Positions 17,829 to 27,139 are shown, counted from the stretch's first letter. The stretch is DNA of 64,000 bases from an uncultured Rikenellaceae bacterium (GCA_946486375.1 CAMLTW010000001.1:186001-250000); one strand, 5' to 3'. The notes: generated by a model from the letters alone, not told the origin. Numbers and translations: made by a program.

Positions 17829-19283
17829 ATGACGGAAATAAAAGAACTGGAACCGAAGACCGTATGGGGTTTCTTCGAAGAGATAACGCGCATTCCCCGT
17901 CCTTCCAAACGGGAAGGGAAGATGATTGCATGGCTGGAGGCTTTCGCCCGGGAACACGGGCTGGAATGCAGGAAGGATGCGGCGGGAAATGTGGTCATCG
18001 TCAAGCCGGCCACGTCCGGACGGGAACTTTCGCCCACGGTGGTGTTGCAGAGCCATATGGATATGGTTTGCGAAAAGAACGGCGATGTGGAGTTCGATTT
18101 CGACCGCGATCCCATCCGGGCTTACGTGGACGGCGAATGGGTGAAAGCACGGGGGACTACGTTGGGAGCGGACTGCGGCATCGGGATGGCGGCTGCGCTG
18201 GCGCTGCTGGTGTCTCAGGACATTCCGCACGGAAAAATAGAGGCTTTGTTTACGGTAGACGAGGAAACGGGGTTGACCGGCGCTTTCGGCCTGGGCGAGG
18301 GAATGCTTACGGGAAAATACCTGATCAACCTGGATTCGGAAGACGAAGGGGAAATCTTCATCGGCTGTGCCGGAGGGATCGATACGGTGGCTGTTTTTAC
18401 ATACCATATGGAACCGTGCCCGGAAAGATATGCCGGTTTCCGGATTTCGGTAAAAGGGCTGACCGGCGGACATTCCGGGGACGACATCGACAAGGGACAT
18501 GCCAATTCCAACAAGCTGCTCGATCGTTTTCTGTGGAACGGGGCCCGGAAATTCGGATTGCGGATGGCTCGTTTCGACGGAGGAAATTTGCGCAACGCCA
18601 TTCCGCGGGAAGCGGAGGCCCTGTTCGCCGTTCCTGCCGACCGGGAGGAGGCGTTGAAGGATTATTTCCGGGATTTCAGCCGGATGATCCTGGAAGAATA
18701 CGAGCACACGGAACGCAAGGCGGAATTCGGACTGGAACCGAGTGCCGTAAAGGAGGTTTTGGACAGGGAGAGTCAGGACGCGCTGTTGAATTGCCTGTAT
18801 GCGGTGCCCAATGGTGTGCTGGCCATGAGCCGCACGATGGAAGGATTGGTGGAGACTTCGTCGAACCTCGCATCGGTGAAGTTCGGAGAGGGAAACCGGA
18901 TCGTGGTCACCACCAGTCAGCGGAGTTCCCTCGAAAGCGCCAAGTACGACGCCATGGCTGCGGTGGAAAGCGCGTTCCTGCTGGGGGGCGCCCGGGTGAC
19001 CCATTCGGAAGGGTATCCGGGCTGGACGCCCGACCCTTCTTCCGAATTGCTGAAAATCGTTCGGGAAACGTACGAGGAGCTGTTCGGCACGGAACCGAAG
19101 GTAAGAGCGATTCATGCGGGGCTGGAATGCGGGTTGTTCCTGCAAAAGTATCCGCAGTTGGAAATGGTCTCGTTCGGGCCCACCCTGCGCGGAGTGCACT
19201 CTCCGGACGAGCGCCTGGAGATCGCGAGCGTGGAAAAGTTCTGGAAACTGCTCGTCGGAACCGTGGAACGAATAGTGGGTTGA
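17829..19283 (+). CDS. pepD: Aminoacyl-histidine dipeptidase (peptidase D)
   Basis: 484 residues, matching the roughly 485 of the enzyme. An M20-family di-zinc cytosolic peptidase that cleaves dipeptides including Xaa-His. Seen in order: the metal ligand strand VVLQSHMDMVCEK, bridging Asp in TTLGADCGIGMAAALALL, catalytic Glu pair VDEETGLTGAFGL, LDSEDEGEIFIGCAGG, the dimerisation/lid motif GLTGGHSGDDIDKG, and the C-terminal His in LRGVHSPDERLEI. A TTG nine bases upstream is in frame but the ATG at 17829 fits the family. A TACCTTTA promoter-like box lies at 17796. Confidence 0.95.
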   Translation: MTEIKELEPKTVWGFFEEITRIPRPSKREGKMIAWLEAFAREHGLECRKDAAGNVVIVKPATSGRELSPTVVLQSHMDMVCEKNGDVEFDFDRDPIRAYVDGEWVKARGTTLGADCGIGMAAALALLVSQDIPHGKIEALFTVDEETGLTGAFGLGEGMLTGKYLINLDSEDEGEIFIGCAGGIDTVAVFTYHMEPCPERYAGFRISVKGLTGGHSGDDIDKGHANSNKLLDRFLWNGARKFGLRMARFDGGNLRNAIPREAEALFAVPADREEALKDYFRDFSRMILEEYEHTERKAEFGLEPSAVKEVLDRESQDALLNCLYAVPNGVLAMSRTMEGLVETSSNLASVKFGEGNRIVVTTSQRSSLESAKYDAMAAVESAFLLGGARVTHSEGYPGWTPDPSSELLKIVRETYEELFGTEPKVRAIHAGLECGLFLQKYPQLEMVSFGPTLRGVHSPDERLEIASVEKFWKLLVGTVERIVG

Positions 19284-19357
19284 TTCTGTGTTTTTTAGGC
19301 CGCATGCGGACGGATTCGGGCTTTTTTTGCAAAAAACGTCGAATTTTCTTCGGATAC

Positions 19358-19389
19358 TTGGCGGGTTCAAATAAAAAAATATACATTTG
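19358..19389 (+). promoter_or_regulatory. Promoter of the HU gene
   Basis: TTG (19358-19360), a 21-base spacer and TACATTTG (19382-19389) match the -33/-7 consensus 45 bases before the ATG. Confidence 0.75.
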
Positions 19390-19433
19390 TAGTTGACTGT
19401 TAAAACTTTATTATCATCAAAACTAATTGCTGT

Positions 19434-19706
19434 ATGAACAAGACACAATTGATTGATGCCGTGGCTAAGGAAGCCGGTATCACGAAGGCCGAATCGAAAA
19501 AAGCGGTGGATGCTTTTGTTAACGTGGTATCGTCTGCGTTGCAGTCGGGCGACCGGATCGCACTGGTCGGATTCGGATCGTTTTCCGTGGCGGAAAAACC
19601 GGCCAGAACGGGGCGCAATCCCAGAACGGGGGAAGCCATCGAAATCTCTGCCAAGAAAACCGTCAGATTCAAAGCGGGTGCCGATCTGAACGCCAACCTG
19701 AAATAA
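19434..19706 (+). CDS. hup: DNA-binding protein HU
   Basis: A 90-residue nucleoid protein that bends DNA as a dimer. It has the typical start MNKTQLIDAVAKEAGITKAE, the beta-arm signature GFGSFSVAEKPARTGRNPRT and the KKTVRFKAG strand. HU and IHF cannot be separated on sequence alone, but the standard length and lack of extensions favour HU. It has its own promoter, and its terminator hairpin overlaps the promoter of the next gene. Confidence 0.95.
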   Translation: MNKTQLIDAVAKEAGITKAESKKAVDAFVNVVSSALQSGDRIALVGFGSFSVAEKPARTGRNPRTGEAIEISAKKTVRFKAGADLNANLK

Positions 19707-19735
19707 TCCCGTATTTTCATGGAATACGCGAAAGG

Positions 19736-19754
19736 GGATGCTATCTTTGCATCC
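19736..19754 (+). terminator. Short terminator of hup whose loop holds the next promoter
   Basis: GGATGC (19736-19741) pairs with GCATCC (19749-19754), followed by TCTTTTGTTTT. The seven-base loop is most of the TATCTTTG box at 19742-19749. Confidence 0.55.
19742..19749 (+). promoter_or_regulatory. Promoter -7 element for the PfkB-family kinase
   Basis: TATCTTTG, an exact consensus match. It lies downstream of the first in-frame ATG (19719), so translation must begin at 19767, 19779 or 19791. Confidence 0.65.
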
Positions 19755-19790
19755 TCTTTTGTTTTGATGACGATTACGATGAACCCGAAC

Positions 19791-20771
19791 ATGAAGATTG
19801 TCGGTCTGGGAAATGCTTTGGCCGATGTGTTGACCCCGATCCGTTCGGATCGGGTGCTGGAAACCCTGACGTTCGAGCGCGGGGGAATGTATCTGGTGGA
19901 TCATGCCAAACATGTCGAGATCGCCCGAAGGACGGCGGGAGTCGAACGTACGATCGTTTCGGGCGGTTCCGCCGCCAATACGGTGCGCGGACTGGCCCGG
20001 TTGGGACTGGAATCGGCCTACATCGGCAAGGTGGGCGAGGACGAGGTGGGGCGGTTTCTGGAAGAAGAATTCCGGGAATACGGCGTGACGCCTTTTCTTT
20101 TGCATGCTTCCACGCCGACCGGCAGGTGCATGGTGCTGGTTAGTTCCGACGGGGAACGGACGATGGCCACCTATCTGGGAGCGGCGGTCGAGCTGACCGA
20201 CGACGACCTGCTGCCTTCCTTTTATTCGGGATACGACCTGCTCCACATAGAAGGCTATCTGGTGCAGAATCATGCCCTGATCGCCGGAGCGATCCGGAAG
20301 GCCCGGAAAGCGGGTCTGAAAGTCTCGCTGGACATGGCGAGCTTCAACGTGGTGGAAGAAAACCTGGAGTTTCTGCAGGGACTGGTCGCTGAAGGGGTGG
20401 ACATTCTTTTTGCCAACGAGGAAGAGGCCAGGAGCTTTACGGGACGGGAACCGGCGGATGCGGTGCGGGAAATGGCCCGCATGTGCGAGGTGGCGATCGT
20501 AAAGATCGGGGATAAGGGATCGCTGGTGGCAGCGGGAGAAACGGTGTACTCCGTCGCTGCCCGGCCGGCCGACGTGGTGGATACGACGGGCGCGGGCGAC
20601 CTCTATGCTTCCGGTTTCCTGTTCGGCCTGAGCCGGGAACTGCCGCTGGAAACGTGCGGCCGGATCGGGTCGCTGGTCGCTGCGGAAGTGATCGCGGAGG
20701 TGGGGCCTGCCATACCGGAGGAAAAATGGCCCGGCATCCGGCAGCGGATCGCCGATATATTACATCCCTGA
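19791..20771 (+). CDS. PfkB-family sugar/nucleoside kinase (adenosine kinase-like)
   Basis: 326 residues from the preferred start. The N-terminal GLGNALADVLTPI strand, the substrate motif TIVSGGSAANTVRGLARLGLESAYIGKVGEDEVG and the catalytic motif DTTGAGDLYASGFLFGL assign it to the PfkB family. The closest architecture is the adenosine kinase / fructokinase-like group common in Bacteroidetes, where adenosine, inosine or a ketose may be the substrate. Two other in-frame ATGs (19767, 19779) are possible. The start at 19791 gives the family's usual first strand and a leader of about 35 nt after the promoter box. It stands alone with a strong terminator. Confidence 0.8.
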   Translation: MKIVGLGNALADVLTPIRSDRVLETLTFERGGMYLVDHAKHVEIARRTAGVERTIVSGGSAANTVRGLARLGLESAYIGKVGEDEVGRFLEEEFREYGVTPFLLHASTPTGRCMVLVSSDGERTMATYLGAAVELTDDDLLPSFYSGYDLLHIEGYLVQNHALIAGAIRKARKAGLKVSLDMASFNVVEENLEFLQGLVAEGVDILFANEEEARSFTGREPADAVREMARMCEVAIVKIGDKGSLVAAGETVYSVAARPADVVDTTGAGDLYASGFLFGLSRELPLETCGRIGSLVAAEVIAEVGPAIPEEKWPGIRQRIADILHP

Positions 20772-20818
20772 TCCGGGTGGGGTGTAACATACTGCGCGGG
20801 GAAGAAACCGAAAGAAAA

Positions 20819-20853
20819 AAACAGGACAAGCCGATGACCGGCTTGTCCTGTTT
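20819..20853 (+). terminator. Terminator of the PfkB-family kinase
   Basis: A perfect 15-bp stem, AAACAGGACAAGCCG and its complement, with a 5-base loop. It starts 48 bases past the stop. The tail TTTGCGTTTGTTT is moderately T-rich. Confidence 0.85.
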
Positions 20854-20922
20854 GCGTTTGTTTCAGGGGGGCGGCTTTCCCGTCGTTTCCGTTCTCCATT
20901 CTTCCGCCCGGTTGCGTGTTCC

Positions 20923-21519
20923 CTATTCCTTGGGGCTTTTTCTCCGGGTTTGAATGTTTTCCGCCTCCAGATAGTGATACAGGGCTCGCCGGGGAAGCTG
21001 CCAGATGTGGCAAATTTCTCCGACCTTCAGGGTGCTGTTCTGGTACATGACGGCCGCCGCCTTCAATTTTTCTTCCGTTTCCTTGTTGATGCCTTTGGGT
21101 CGTCCCAGTTTTTTTCCCTTGGCTCTGGCTTTCGAAAGCCCTTCCTTGGTGTTGCGCACGGAAAGGCTTCGCTGCAGTTCGTCGATTTGTTCCAGATGTT
21201 CCAGCAGAGTAGGGGCTTCCGGCGTCAATACGAACCAGCTTTCCTTTTCCGAACGGAGGGAGAACCCTTTCGAGGTGATGTCTCGTGAAAGCTGCAACAA
21301 TTCCTTGAGGGACGAGCAGATGTCCAGTACGCTGTGTACGGAAATCCGGGTGCCCTGCGGCAGCAGCTGCAGAAAGGTTTCGAAGTCGGTGCAGGAGGCC
21401 GGGTCGAAGAAAACAGCGTATCCGGATGGGGACATTATGTTCTTATAGGTATTGTTTTTTTCACCATTTCCCGTTTCCGGAATCGACTCCTGATTTTCGG
21501 GTCTGTTTTCGGTTTTCAT
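20923..21519 (-). CDS. Serine-recombinase relative lacking the catalytic site
   Basis: 198 residues. The C-terminal half is unmistakably invertase/resolvase-like: the long helix RNTKEGLSKARAKGKKLGRPKG followed by a helix-turn-helix (LKVGEICHIWQLPRRALYHYLEAE). Upstream, LPQGTRISVHSVLDICSSLKELLQLSRDITSKGFSLRS follows the order of the resolvase core, but the opening YxRVS with the nucleophilic Ser is SGYAVFFDPASC and the paired catalytic Arg (usually LSRLxR) are absent. It has an almost perfect promoter. I infer a DNA-binding protein, perhaps a regulator or an inversion cofactor, with no strand-cleaving activity. Confidence 0.7.
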   Translation of the reverse strand: MKTENRPENQESIPETGNGEKNNTYKNIMSPSGYAVFFDPASCTDFETFLQLLPQGTRISVHSVLDICSSLKELLQLSRDITSKGFSLRSEKESWFVLTPEAPTLLEHLEQIDELQRSLSVRNTKEGLSKARAKGKKLGRPKGINKETEEKLKAAAVMYQNSTLKVGEICHIWQLPRRALYHYLEAENIQTRRKSPKE

Positions 21520-21576
21520 GATGCCTTTTCGGTGTATAGTAGCTTTTTATTTAATAAGATATGTCCTGTTTCGGAA

Positions 21577-21607
21577 CAAATGTAAAGCATTTGCATGAAA
21601 CGGCAAA
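21577..21607 (-). promoter_or_regulatory. Promoter of the recombinase-like gene
   Basis: On the minus strand TTTG (21607-21604), a 19-base spacer and TACATTTG (21584-21577) are a textbook match. The leader is about 50 nt. Confidence 0.85.
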
Positions 21608-21846
21608 ACCGGTTATGAAAATATTTAAGGGGTTAAAAAAGGGATATAATACGGCAATAAGTTTTTCTTAGCTGGAATTGTATTCCTTGGAACGGGATCG
21701 GCAACCGATCGGTCGGGGCATGGGAGAGGGACGGAGGCTGTTCTTTGGGTGCCCGCTCTGGTTTCGGATTTCTTGCCGGAGCGTGCTTTCGGTCACATTT
21801 TGTAATCCTTTTTCCATAAATTACGGATGAAATCCGGGAAAATTTT
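21608..21846. other. Divergent intergenic region, recombinase-like gene / kbl
   Basis: About 240 bases between two promoters. No repeat or gene was recognised. Confidence 0.4.
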
Positions 21847-21854
21847 TAAATTTG
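21847..21854 (+). promoter_or_regulatory. Promoter -7 element for kbl
   Basis: TAAATTTG, an exact match, 27 bases before the ATG at 21881. The earlier in-frame ATG at 21827 lies upstream of it and is therefore not used. Confidence 0.7.
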
Positions 21855-21880
21855 CGATAAAATATTTAACGATTCGCGTT

Positions 21881-23071
21881 ATGTACGGAAAAATCAGGGA
21901 ACACTTGCAACGGGAACTGGCGGATATCGAAAACGCCGGACTTTATAAAAAGGAACGGGTGATCGTTTCTCCCCAGCGGGCGGCCATTACGGTGACCGGA
22001 GGGAAAGAGGTGCTGAATTTTTGCGCCAACAACTATTTGGGACTCAGCGATCATCCCCGTTTGATCGAAGCCGCTAAGCGGGCCATGGACGAGCGCGGGT
22101 TCGGCATGTCTTCCGTGCGGTTCATTTGCGGCACGCAGGATATCCACAAGGAATTGGAAAAGGCGATCTCCGATTATTTCGGAACGGAGGATACGATCCT
22201 GTATGCCGCCTGTTTCGATGCCAACGGAGGGGTATTCGAACCGTTGCTGACCGAAGAAGATGCCATTATTTCCGATGCGCTGAACCATGCCTCCATCATC
22301 GACGGGGTGCGGCTTTGCAAGGCGCAGCGATACCGTTATGCCAACGCAGATATGGGAGAGTTGGAAGAGTGCCTGAAAAAAGCGCAGGCGCAGCGGTTCC
22401 GGATCGTAGTGACCGACGGAGTTTTCTCGATGGACGGGAATGTAGCTCCGATGGATGAAATCTGCCGGCTGGCGGAAAAATACGATGCGCTCGTGATGGT
22501 GGACGAATGCCATTCCGCCGGTGTGGTGGGAGCTACCGGACGCGGGGTGACCGAACGGTTCGGGCTGTGCGGTCGGGTGGACATCATTACCGGAACGTTG
22601 GGAAAGGCATTCGGCGGAGCCATCGGGGGATTTACCACGGGACGGAAGGAGATCGTCGACCTGCTGCGGCAGCGGTCGCGGCCCTATCTGTTTTCCAACT
22701 CCCTGCCACCCGCCGTGGTAGGAGCGGGGTTGGAGGTGTTCCGCATGCTGGCCGAATCGAACGAGCTGCATGACCGGCTGGCGGAAAACGTGGAATATTT
22801 CCGCGGCCGGATGACGGAGGCGGGCTTCGATATCAAGCCGACGCAGTCGGCCATCTGTGCGGTGATGCTGTACGATGCCAAACTGTCTCAGGATTTTGCG
22901 GCCCGGTTGCTGGACGAGGGAATCTATGTAACCGGATTCTACTATCCGGTGGTTCCGAAAGGACAGGCCCGCATTCGGGTGCAGGTTTCCGCAGGACACG
23001 AAAGGGAACACCTGGATCGTTGCGTGGAAGCCTTCGTCAAGGTAGGGCGTGAGTTGAACGTGTTGAAGTAA
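21881..23071 (+). CDS. kbl: Glycine C-acetyltransferase (2-amino-3-ketobutyrate CoA ligase)
   Basis: 396 residues, the length of the E. coli enzyme. It is a PLP enzyme of the alpha-oxoamine synthase family that converts 2-amino-3-ketobutyrate plus CoA to glycine and acetyl-CoA in threonine breakdown. Visible features: NFCANNYLGLSDHP, GFGMSSVRFICGTQDIHKELE, VMVDECHSAGVVGATGRG, and the PLP lysine in ITGTLGKAFGGAIGG near residue 240. No threonine dehydrogenase gene (tdh) is adjacent. Related KBL-like acyltransferases act in sphingolipid and biotin synthesis, but the KBL-type motifs and start fit better here. Confidence 0.9.
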   Translation: MYGKIREHLQRELADIENAGLYKKERVIVSPQRAAITVTGGKEVLNFCANNYLGLSDHPRLIEAAKRAMDERGFGMSSVRFICGTQDIHKELEKAISDYFGTEDTILYAACFDANGGVFEPLLTEEDAIISDALNHASIIDGVRLCKAQRYRYANADMGELEECLKKAQAQRFRIVVTDGVFSMDGNVAPMDEICRLAEKYDALVMVDECHSAGVVGATGRGVTERFGLCGRVDIITGTLGKAFGGAIGGFTTGRKEIVDLLRQRSRPYLFSNSLPPAVVGAGLEVFRMLAESNELHDRLAENVEYFRGRMTEAGFDIKPTQSAICAVMLYDAKLSQDFAARLLDEGIYVTGFYYPVVPKGQARIRVQVSAGHEREHLDRCVEAFVKVGRELNVLK

Positions 23072-23094
23072 AATACTTTCCGGACGGAAGAAGG

Positions 23095-23118
23095 GGACGG
23101 CAGAAAGCCGTCCTTTTT
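23095..23118 (+). terminator. Terminator of kbl
   Basis: GGACGGC-AGAAA-GCCGTCC followed by TTTTT, 24 bases past the stop. Confidence 0.9.
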
Positions 23119-23201
23119 CGGTTCCGCCCGGTTTCACGGCCTTTTTTTCGCGGTGCGGGAAAGATGGTACCGCTTCCGGATACTTTTTCGGAATTTTTTC
23201 A

Positions 23202-23209
23202 TACCTTCG
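23202..23209 (+). promoter_or_regulatory. Candidate promoter of purM
   Basis: TACCTTCG, one base off the consensus, 57 bases before the ATG. Confidence 0.4.
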
Positions 23210-23265
23210 CTGCCTGAAACCGAACTCATGCGGCCCTCAGGGACGATGGAAAATTGTTGACGACT

Positions 23266-24444
23266 ATGGCCAATACCTCACGTTACGCTCAGCGGGGAGC
23301 CTCCTTTGCCAAGGAAGACGTGCACAATGCGATCAAGAACATCGACCGGGGAATCTATCCCCGTTCCTTTTGCAAGGTCATTCCCGATATCCTGACCGGC
23401 GATCCGGAGGCTTGTCTGGTGATGCATGCCGACGGAGCGGGAACCAAGTCGTCGCTGGCCTATGCGTATTGGAAGGAGACGGGCGATCTGTCCGTCTGGA
23501 AGGGAATCGCTCAGGATGCCATCGTGATGAATACGGACGATCTGTTGTGCATCGGCGTGACGGGGAATATCCTGCTCTCTTCCACCATCGGACGCAATAA
23601 GCGGCTGATACCGGGCGAAGTGATTTCCGCCATCATCAACGGTACGGAGGAATTTTTGCAGGAAATGCGCGATCTGGGAGTGGAAATTTATTCCACCGGC
23701 GGGGAAACCGCCGATGTGGGGGATCTGGTGCGGACGATCATTGTGGATAGCACGGTCACGGCCCGGGTTCGGCGCGATGAGGTCATTACCAACGAGGGCA
23801 TCCTGCCGGGTTGTGTGATCGTCGGGTTGAGCTCGTTCGGGAAGGCCGTTTACGAAAAGGAATACAACTGCGGCATGGGAAGCAACGGCCTTACGTCGGC
23901 GCGGCACGACATCTTTTCCAACTTCCTGGCGACGCATTACCCCGAAAGTTACGACGACAAGATTCCCGGAGAGTTGGTTTATACGGGAAAATACGGTCTC
24001 ACGGAAGTGATGGACGAAGTGGGGATGACGGTCGGGAAGATGGTGCTTTCCCCGACCCGCACCTATGCGCCGGTGGTTGCCCGGGTGTTGAAAAATTGCC
24101 GTTCCGCCATCGGGGGGATGATCCACTGTACGGGGGGCGGTCAGACCAAGGTGCTGAATTTCATCGACAACGTGCATGTGGTGAAGGACAACCTTTTCGA
24201 AACCCCGCTGCTGTTCCGGATGATTCAGGAAGAGTCGCAGACCGAATGGGAGGAAATGTACAGCGTATTCAATATGGGGCACCGGATGGAGTTGTATGTG
24301 GATCCGGCGGCGGCGGACGAGATCGTTTCCATCGCACGGGAATTCGGGGTGGATGCGCAGGTGATCGGGCACGTGGAGAAGGCGGACGCCCCCATGCTCA
24401 GCATTGTCCGGGGCGAGGAGGAATACGTATACTGCAAGTCCTGA
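23266..24444 (+). CDS. purM: AIR synthase (phosphoribosylformylglycinamidine cyclo-ligase)
   Basis: 392 residues, the longer Bacteroidetes form of PurM. It closes the imidazole ring in purine synthesis, turning FGAM and ATP into AIR. The PurM/PurL fold is seen as the N-terminal AIRS domain (HADGAGTKSSLAYAYWKE, DAIVMNTDDLLCIG, STGGETADVGDLVRTI) and the C-terminal domain (GLSSFGKAVYEKEYNCGMGSNGLTSARHD, HCTGGGQTKVLNF, FNMGHRMELYV). An in-frame TTG 12 bases upstream exists, but the ATG at 23266 is preferred. purL, the preceding enzyme in the pathway, is 18 kb away. Confidence 0.93.
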   Translation: MANTSRYAQRGASFAKEDVHNAIKNIDRGIYPRSFCKVIPDILTGDPEACLVMHADGAGTKSSLAYAYWKETGDLSVWKGIAQDAIVMNTDDLLCIGVTGNILLSSTIGRNKRLIPGEVISAIINGTEEFLQEMRDLGVEIYSTGGETADVGDLVRTIIVDSTVTARVRRDEVITNEGILPGCVIVGLSSFGKAVYEKEYNCGMGSNGLTSARHDIFSNFLATHYPESYDDKIPGELVYTGKYGLTEVMDEVGMTVGKMVLSPTRTYAPVVARVLKNCRSAIGGMIHCTGGGQTKVLNFIDNVHVVKDNLFETPLLFRMIQEESQTEWEEMYSVFNMGHRMELYVDPAAADEIVSIAREFGVDAQVIGHVEKADAPMLSIVRGEEEYVYCKS

Positions 24445-24512
24445 GCGTCACGCTTCCGGTCGGTCGTACGTGGAAGGGCGGAAAAATTCGGATCGGAAAC
24501 GGCGGACGGATG

Positions 24513-24542
24513 TTGTAATGTGCGGAAAAAGATATATCTTTG
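24513..24542 (+). promoter_or_regulatory. Promoter of rpsO
   Basis: TTG (24513-24515), a 19-base spacer and TATCTTTG (24535-24542). The ATG at 24580 follows after 37 bases, ruling out the in-frame start at 24520, which is inside the promoter. Confidence 0.8.
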
Positions 24543-24579
24543 CCGAGGTTTTAACTATACTATTTCTAACAAAACGATT

Positions 24580-24852
24580 ATGAGTTATTTAGATTCGGAA
24601 AAAAAGCAGGAGCTTTTTAGTACCTACGGGAAGTCTAATACGGACACCGGCTCCGTGGAGAGCCAGGTAGCCTTATTTTCCTACCGTATCAGTCATTTGA
24701 CGGAACACCTCAAACGCAACAAGCATGATTATGGTACGCAGCGGGCGTTGCTGCGCCTGGTCGGAAAGCGGCGCAGTTTGCTGGAATACCTGAAAAAAGA
24801 GGATATCGAACGGTACAGGTCTTTGGTCAAGGCGCTGAACCTGAGAAAATAA
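24580..24852 (+). CDS. rpsO: 30S ribosomal protein S15
   Basis: 90 residues, the normal size for S15, which binds the central domain of 16S rRNA early in 30S assembly. The S15 signature runs from TDTGSVESQVALFSYRI through HLKRNKHDYGTQRALLRLVGKRRSLL to EDIERYRSLVKALNLRK. It precedes pnp, the same order as in E. coli and many other bacteria, with a strong hairpin between them. Confidence 0.97.
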   Translation: MSYLDSEKKQELFSTYGKSNTDTGSVESQVALFSYRISHLTEHLKRNKHDYGTQRALLRLVGKRRSLLEYLKKEDIERYRSLVKALNLRK

Positions 24853-24870
24853 CATAGGGTTTTTCCCGTG

Positions 24871-24903
24871 AAATAAAGGCAATTCGTGTGATTGCCTTTA
24901 TTT
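24871..24903 (+). terminator. Hairpin between rpsO and pnp
   Basis: A perfect 13-bp stem, AAATAAAGGCAAT and its complement, with loop TCGTGTG and a 3' U-rich side. No TAnnTTTG promoter lies between it and pnp, so it is more likely a partial terminator or RNase processing site than a full stop. Confidence 0.8.
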
Positions 24904-24994
24904 CAATTTAGGAAGTGGCGAAACGGACGGCGGAGGTCGGTGCGGAAAAAGCGGAAACAGAAAGACAGTAAAGAATATTAAAGACAGAAGAAGT

Positions 24995-27139
24995 ATGTTG
25001 TACAACGTAACACAAAAAGTGATTGAACTGAGCGGAGGCCGCCAGATCGTCATTGAGACGGGGAAACTCGCCAAGCAGGCCGACGGTTCGGTGGTGGTCA
25101 AGCAGGGAGACACCATGCTGCTTGCGGCCGTGACTGCGGCCAAAGAAGCCAAGGCGGATTGCGATTTCATGCCGTTGCAGGTGGAATACAAGGAAAAGTT
25201 CGCTTCTGCGGGGCGGTTCCCGGGCGGATTCCTCAAACGCGAAGGCCGTCCTTCCGACAGTGAAATCCTGGTGGCGCGTTTGATCGACCGTGCGCTCCGT
25301 CCCCTGTTTCCGGCGGACTATCATGCCGAAGTTTACGTGACCGTCAACCTGATTTCCGCCGACAAGGACATTCAGCCCGATGCGCTGGCCGGACTGGCGG
25401 CGTCGGCCGCTCTGGCCGTTTCGGACATTCCGTTCGGAGGCCCGATTTCGGAAGTGCGCGTATCCCGGATCGACGGGAAGTTCGTCATCAACCCGACCTT
25501 CTCGGAAAACGAAAAAGCCGATATCGACCTGATCGTGGCCGCCACGTTCGACAACATCATGATGGTGGAAGGGGAGATGAAAGAGGTTTCGGAAGCGGAC
25601 ATGCTCGAAGCCATCAAATTCGCTCACGAAGAAATCAAGAAGCAGTGCCGGGCCCAGATCGAACTGATGGAAGCCGTGGGCAAAACCCAGAAACGGGTTT
25701 ACTGCCACGAAACCAACGATGAAGAATTGCGGCAGCTGGTGATCCGGGAAACCTATGACAAGGTGTACGAGATCGCCCGGAGCATGACTTCCAAGCACGA
25801 GCGTTCGGAGAAGTTCGATGCCGTGGAAGCCGAATTCGAAAGCCGTTTCAGCGAGGAAGAACTGCTGGAAAAAGGCTCTCTGATCAAACGTTATTTCCAC
25901 GACAATGTGCTGAAAAAGGCGATGCGGAACATGATTCTGGACGAAGGAATCCGGCTCGACGGCCGGAAGACCGACCAGATCCGCCCGATCTGGTGCGAAG
26001 TGGACTACCTGCCGGCCGCTCACGGTTCCGCCGTGTTTACCCGCGGAGAGACGCAGGCGCTGGCTACGGTGACGCTCGGCACGAAACTGGATGAGAAAAT
26101 GATCGACGAAGTGCTGGTGCAGGGATCGGAGCAGTTCGTGCTGCATTACAACTTCCCGCCTTTCTCGACGGGCGAAGCCAAGGCTTCGCGGGGGACGTCG
26201 CGCCGGGAAATCGGTCACGGCAACCTGGCATACCGGGCATTGAAACCGATGGTTCCCATGGGATCGGAAAATCCGTATGCGGTACGGGTCGTTTCCGATA
26301 TCCTCGAGTCCAACGGCTCGTCTTCGATGGCTACGGTCTGCGCCGGAACGATGGCGCTGATGGATGCCGGAGTGAAACTCAGGAAACCGGTGTCCGGGAT
26401 CGCCATGGGGCTGATCGCCGACAACGAAACCGGCAAGTGGGCCGTGCTTTCCGATATCCTGGGGGATGAAGATCACCTGGGCGACATGGACTTCAAGGTG
26501 ACCGGGACGAAAGACGGGATCACGGCTACCCAGATGGACATCAAGGTGGACGGACTTTCCTACGACGTGCTGGCTAAGGCGCTGGAACAGGCCAAACAGG
26601 GACGGCTCTATATTTTGGGCAAGCTGTTGGAAGCCATTCCGCAGCCGCGGGAAGATTACAAACCGTTCGTACCCCGGATCGTACAGATCACCATTCCCGC
26701 CGAATTCATCGGCGCGGTCATCGGCCCGGGCGGAAAGGTCATCCAGGACATTCAGAAATCCACCGGCACCACCATCACCATTACGGAGGAAGACAACAAG
26801 GGAATCGTGGATATCTTCGGGGAAAACAAGGCCGGGCTGGATGCCGCTCTGATGCGGATCAAGGGCATCACGGCCATGCCGGAAGTCGGCGACGTCTATA
26901 CCGGAAAGATCAAGTCGATCGTTTCCTTCGGAGCTTTCGTGGAAGTGCTGCCGGGTAAGGACGGTCTGCTTCACATTTCCGAAATCGGTCACCAGCGTTA
27001 TGCCACGATGGAGGAAACCGGCCTGAAGGAAGGCGATATGATCGAAGTGAAACTGATCGATATTGATTCCAAAACCGGAAAACTCAAGTTGTCGCGGAAA
27101 GTGCTTCTTCCCAGACCGGACAAACAACCCAAAAAGTAA
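24995..27139 (+). CDS. pnp: Polyribonucleotide nucleotidyltransferase (PNPase)
   Basis: 714 residues. A phosphorolytic 3'-5' exoribonuclease of RNA turnover. Two RNase PH domains flank a helical domain: the first at about 10-215 ([20 protein letters not shown]) and the catalytic one at about 320-545 ([19 protein letters not shown], the [14 protein letters not shown] strand, [17 protein letters not shown]). A KH domain ([20 protein letters not shown], about 567) and an S1 domain ([20 protein letters not shown], about 632) complete it. All standard parts are present. Expression probably depends on read-through from rpsO. Confidence 0.97.
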   Translation: MLYNVTQKVIELSGGRQIVIETGKLAKQADGSVVVKQGDTMLLAAVTAAKEAKADCDFMPLQVEYKEKFASAGRFPGGFLKREGRPSDSEILVARLIDRALRPLFPADYHAEVYVTVNLISADKDIQPDALAGLAASAALAVSDIPFGGPISEVRVSRIDGKFVINPTFSENEKADIDLIVAATFDNIMMVEGEMKEVSEADMLEAIKFAHEEIKKQCRAQIELMEAVGKTQKRVYCHETNDEELRQLVIRETYDKVYEIARSMTSKHERSEKFDAVEAEFESRFSEEELLEKGSLIKRYFHDNVLKKAMRNMILDEGIRLDGRKTDQIRPIWCEVDYLPAAHGSAVFTRGETQALATVTLGTKLDEKMIDEVLVQGSEQFVLHYNFPPFSTGEAKASRGTSRREIGHGNLAYRALKPMVPMGSENPYAVRVVSDILESNGSSSMATVCAGTMALMDAGVKLRKPVSGIAMGLIADNETGKWAVLSDILGDEDHLGDMDFKVTGTKDGITATQMDIKVDGLSYDVLAKALEQAKQGRLYILGKLLEAIPQPREDYKPFVPRIVQITIPAEFIGAVIGPGGKVIQDIQKSTGTTITITEEDNKGIVDIFGENKAGLDAALMRIKGITAMPEVGDVYTGKIKSIVSFGAFVEVLPGKDGLLHISEIGHQRYATMEETGLKEGDMIEVKLIDIDSKTGKLKLSRKVLLPRPDKQPKK

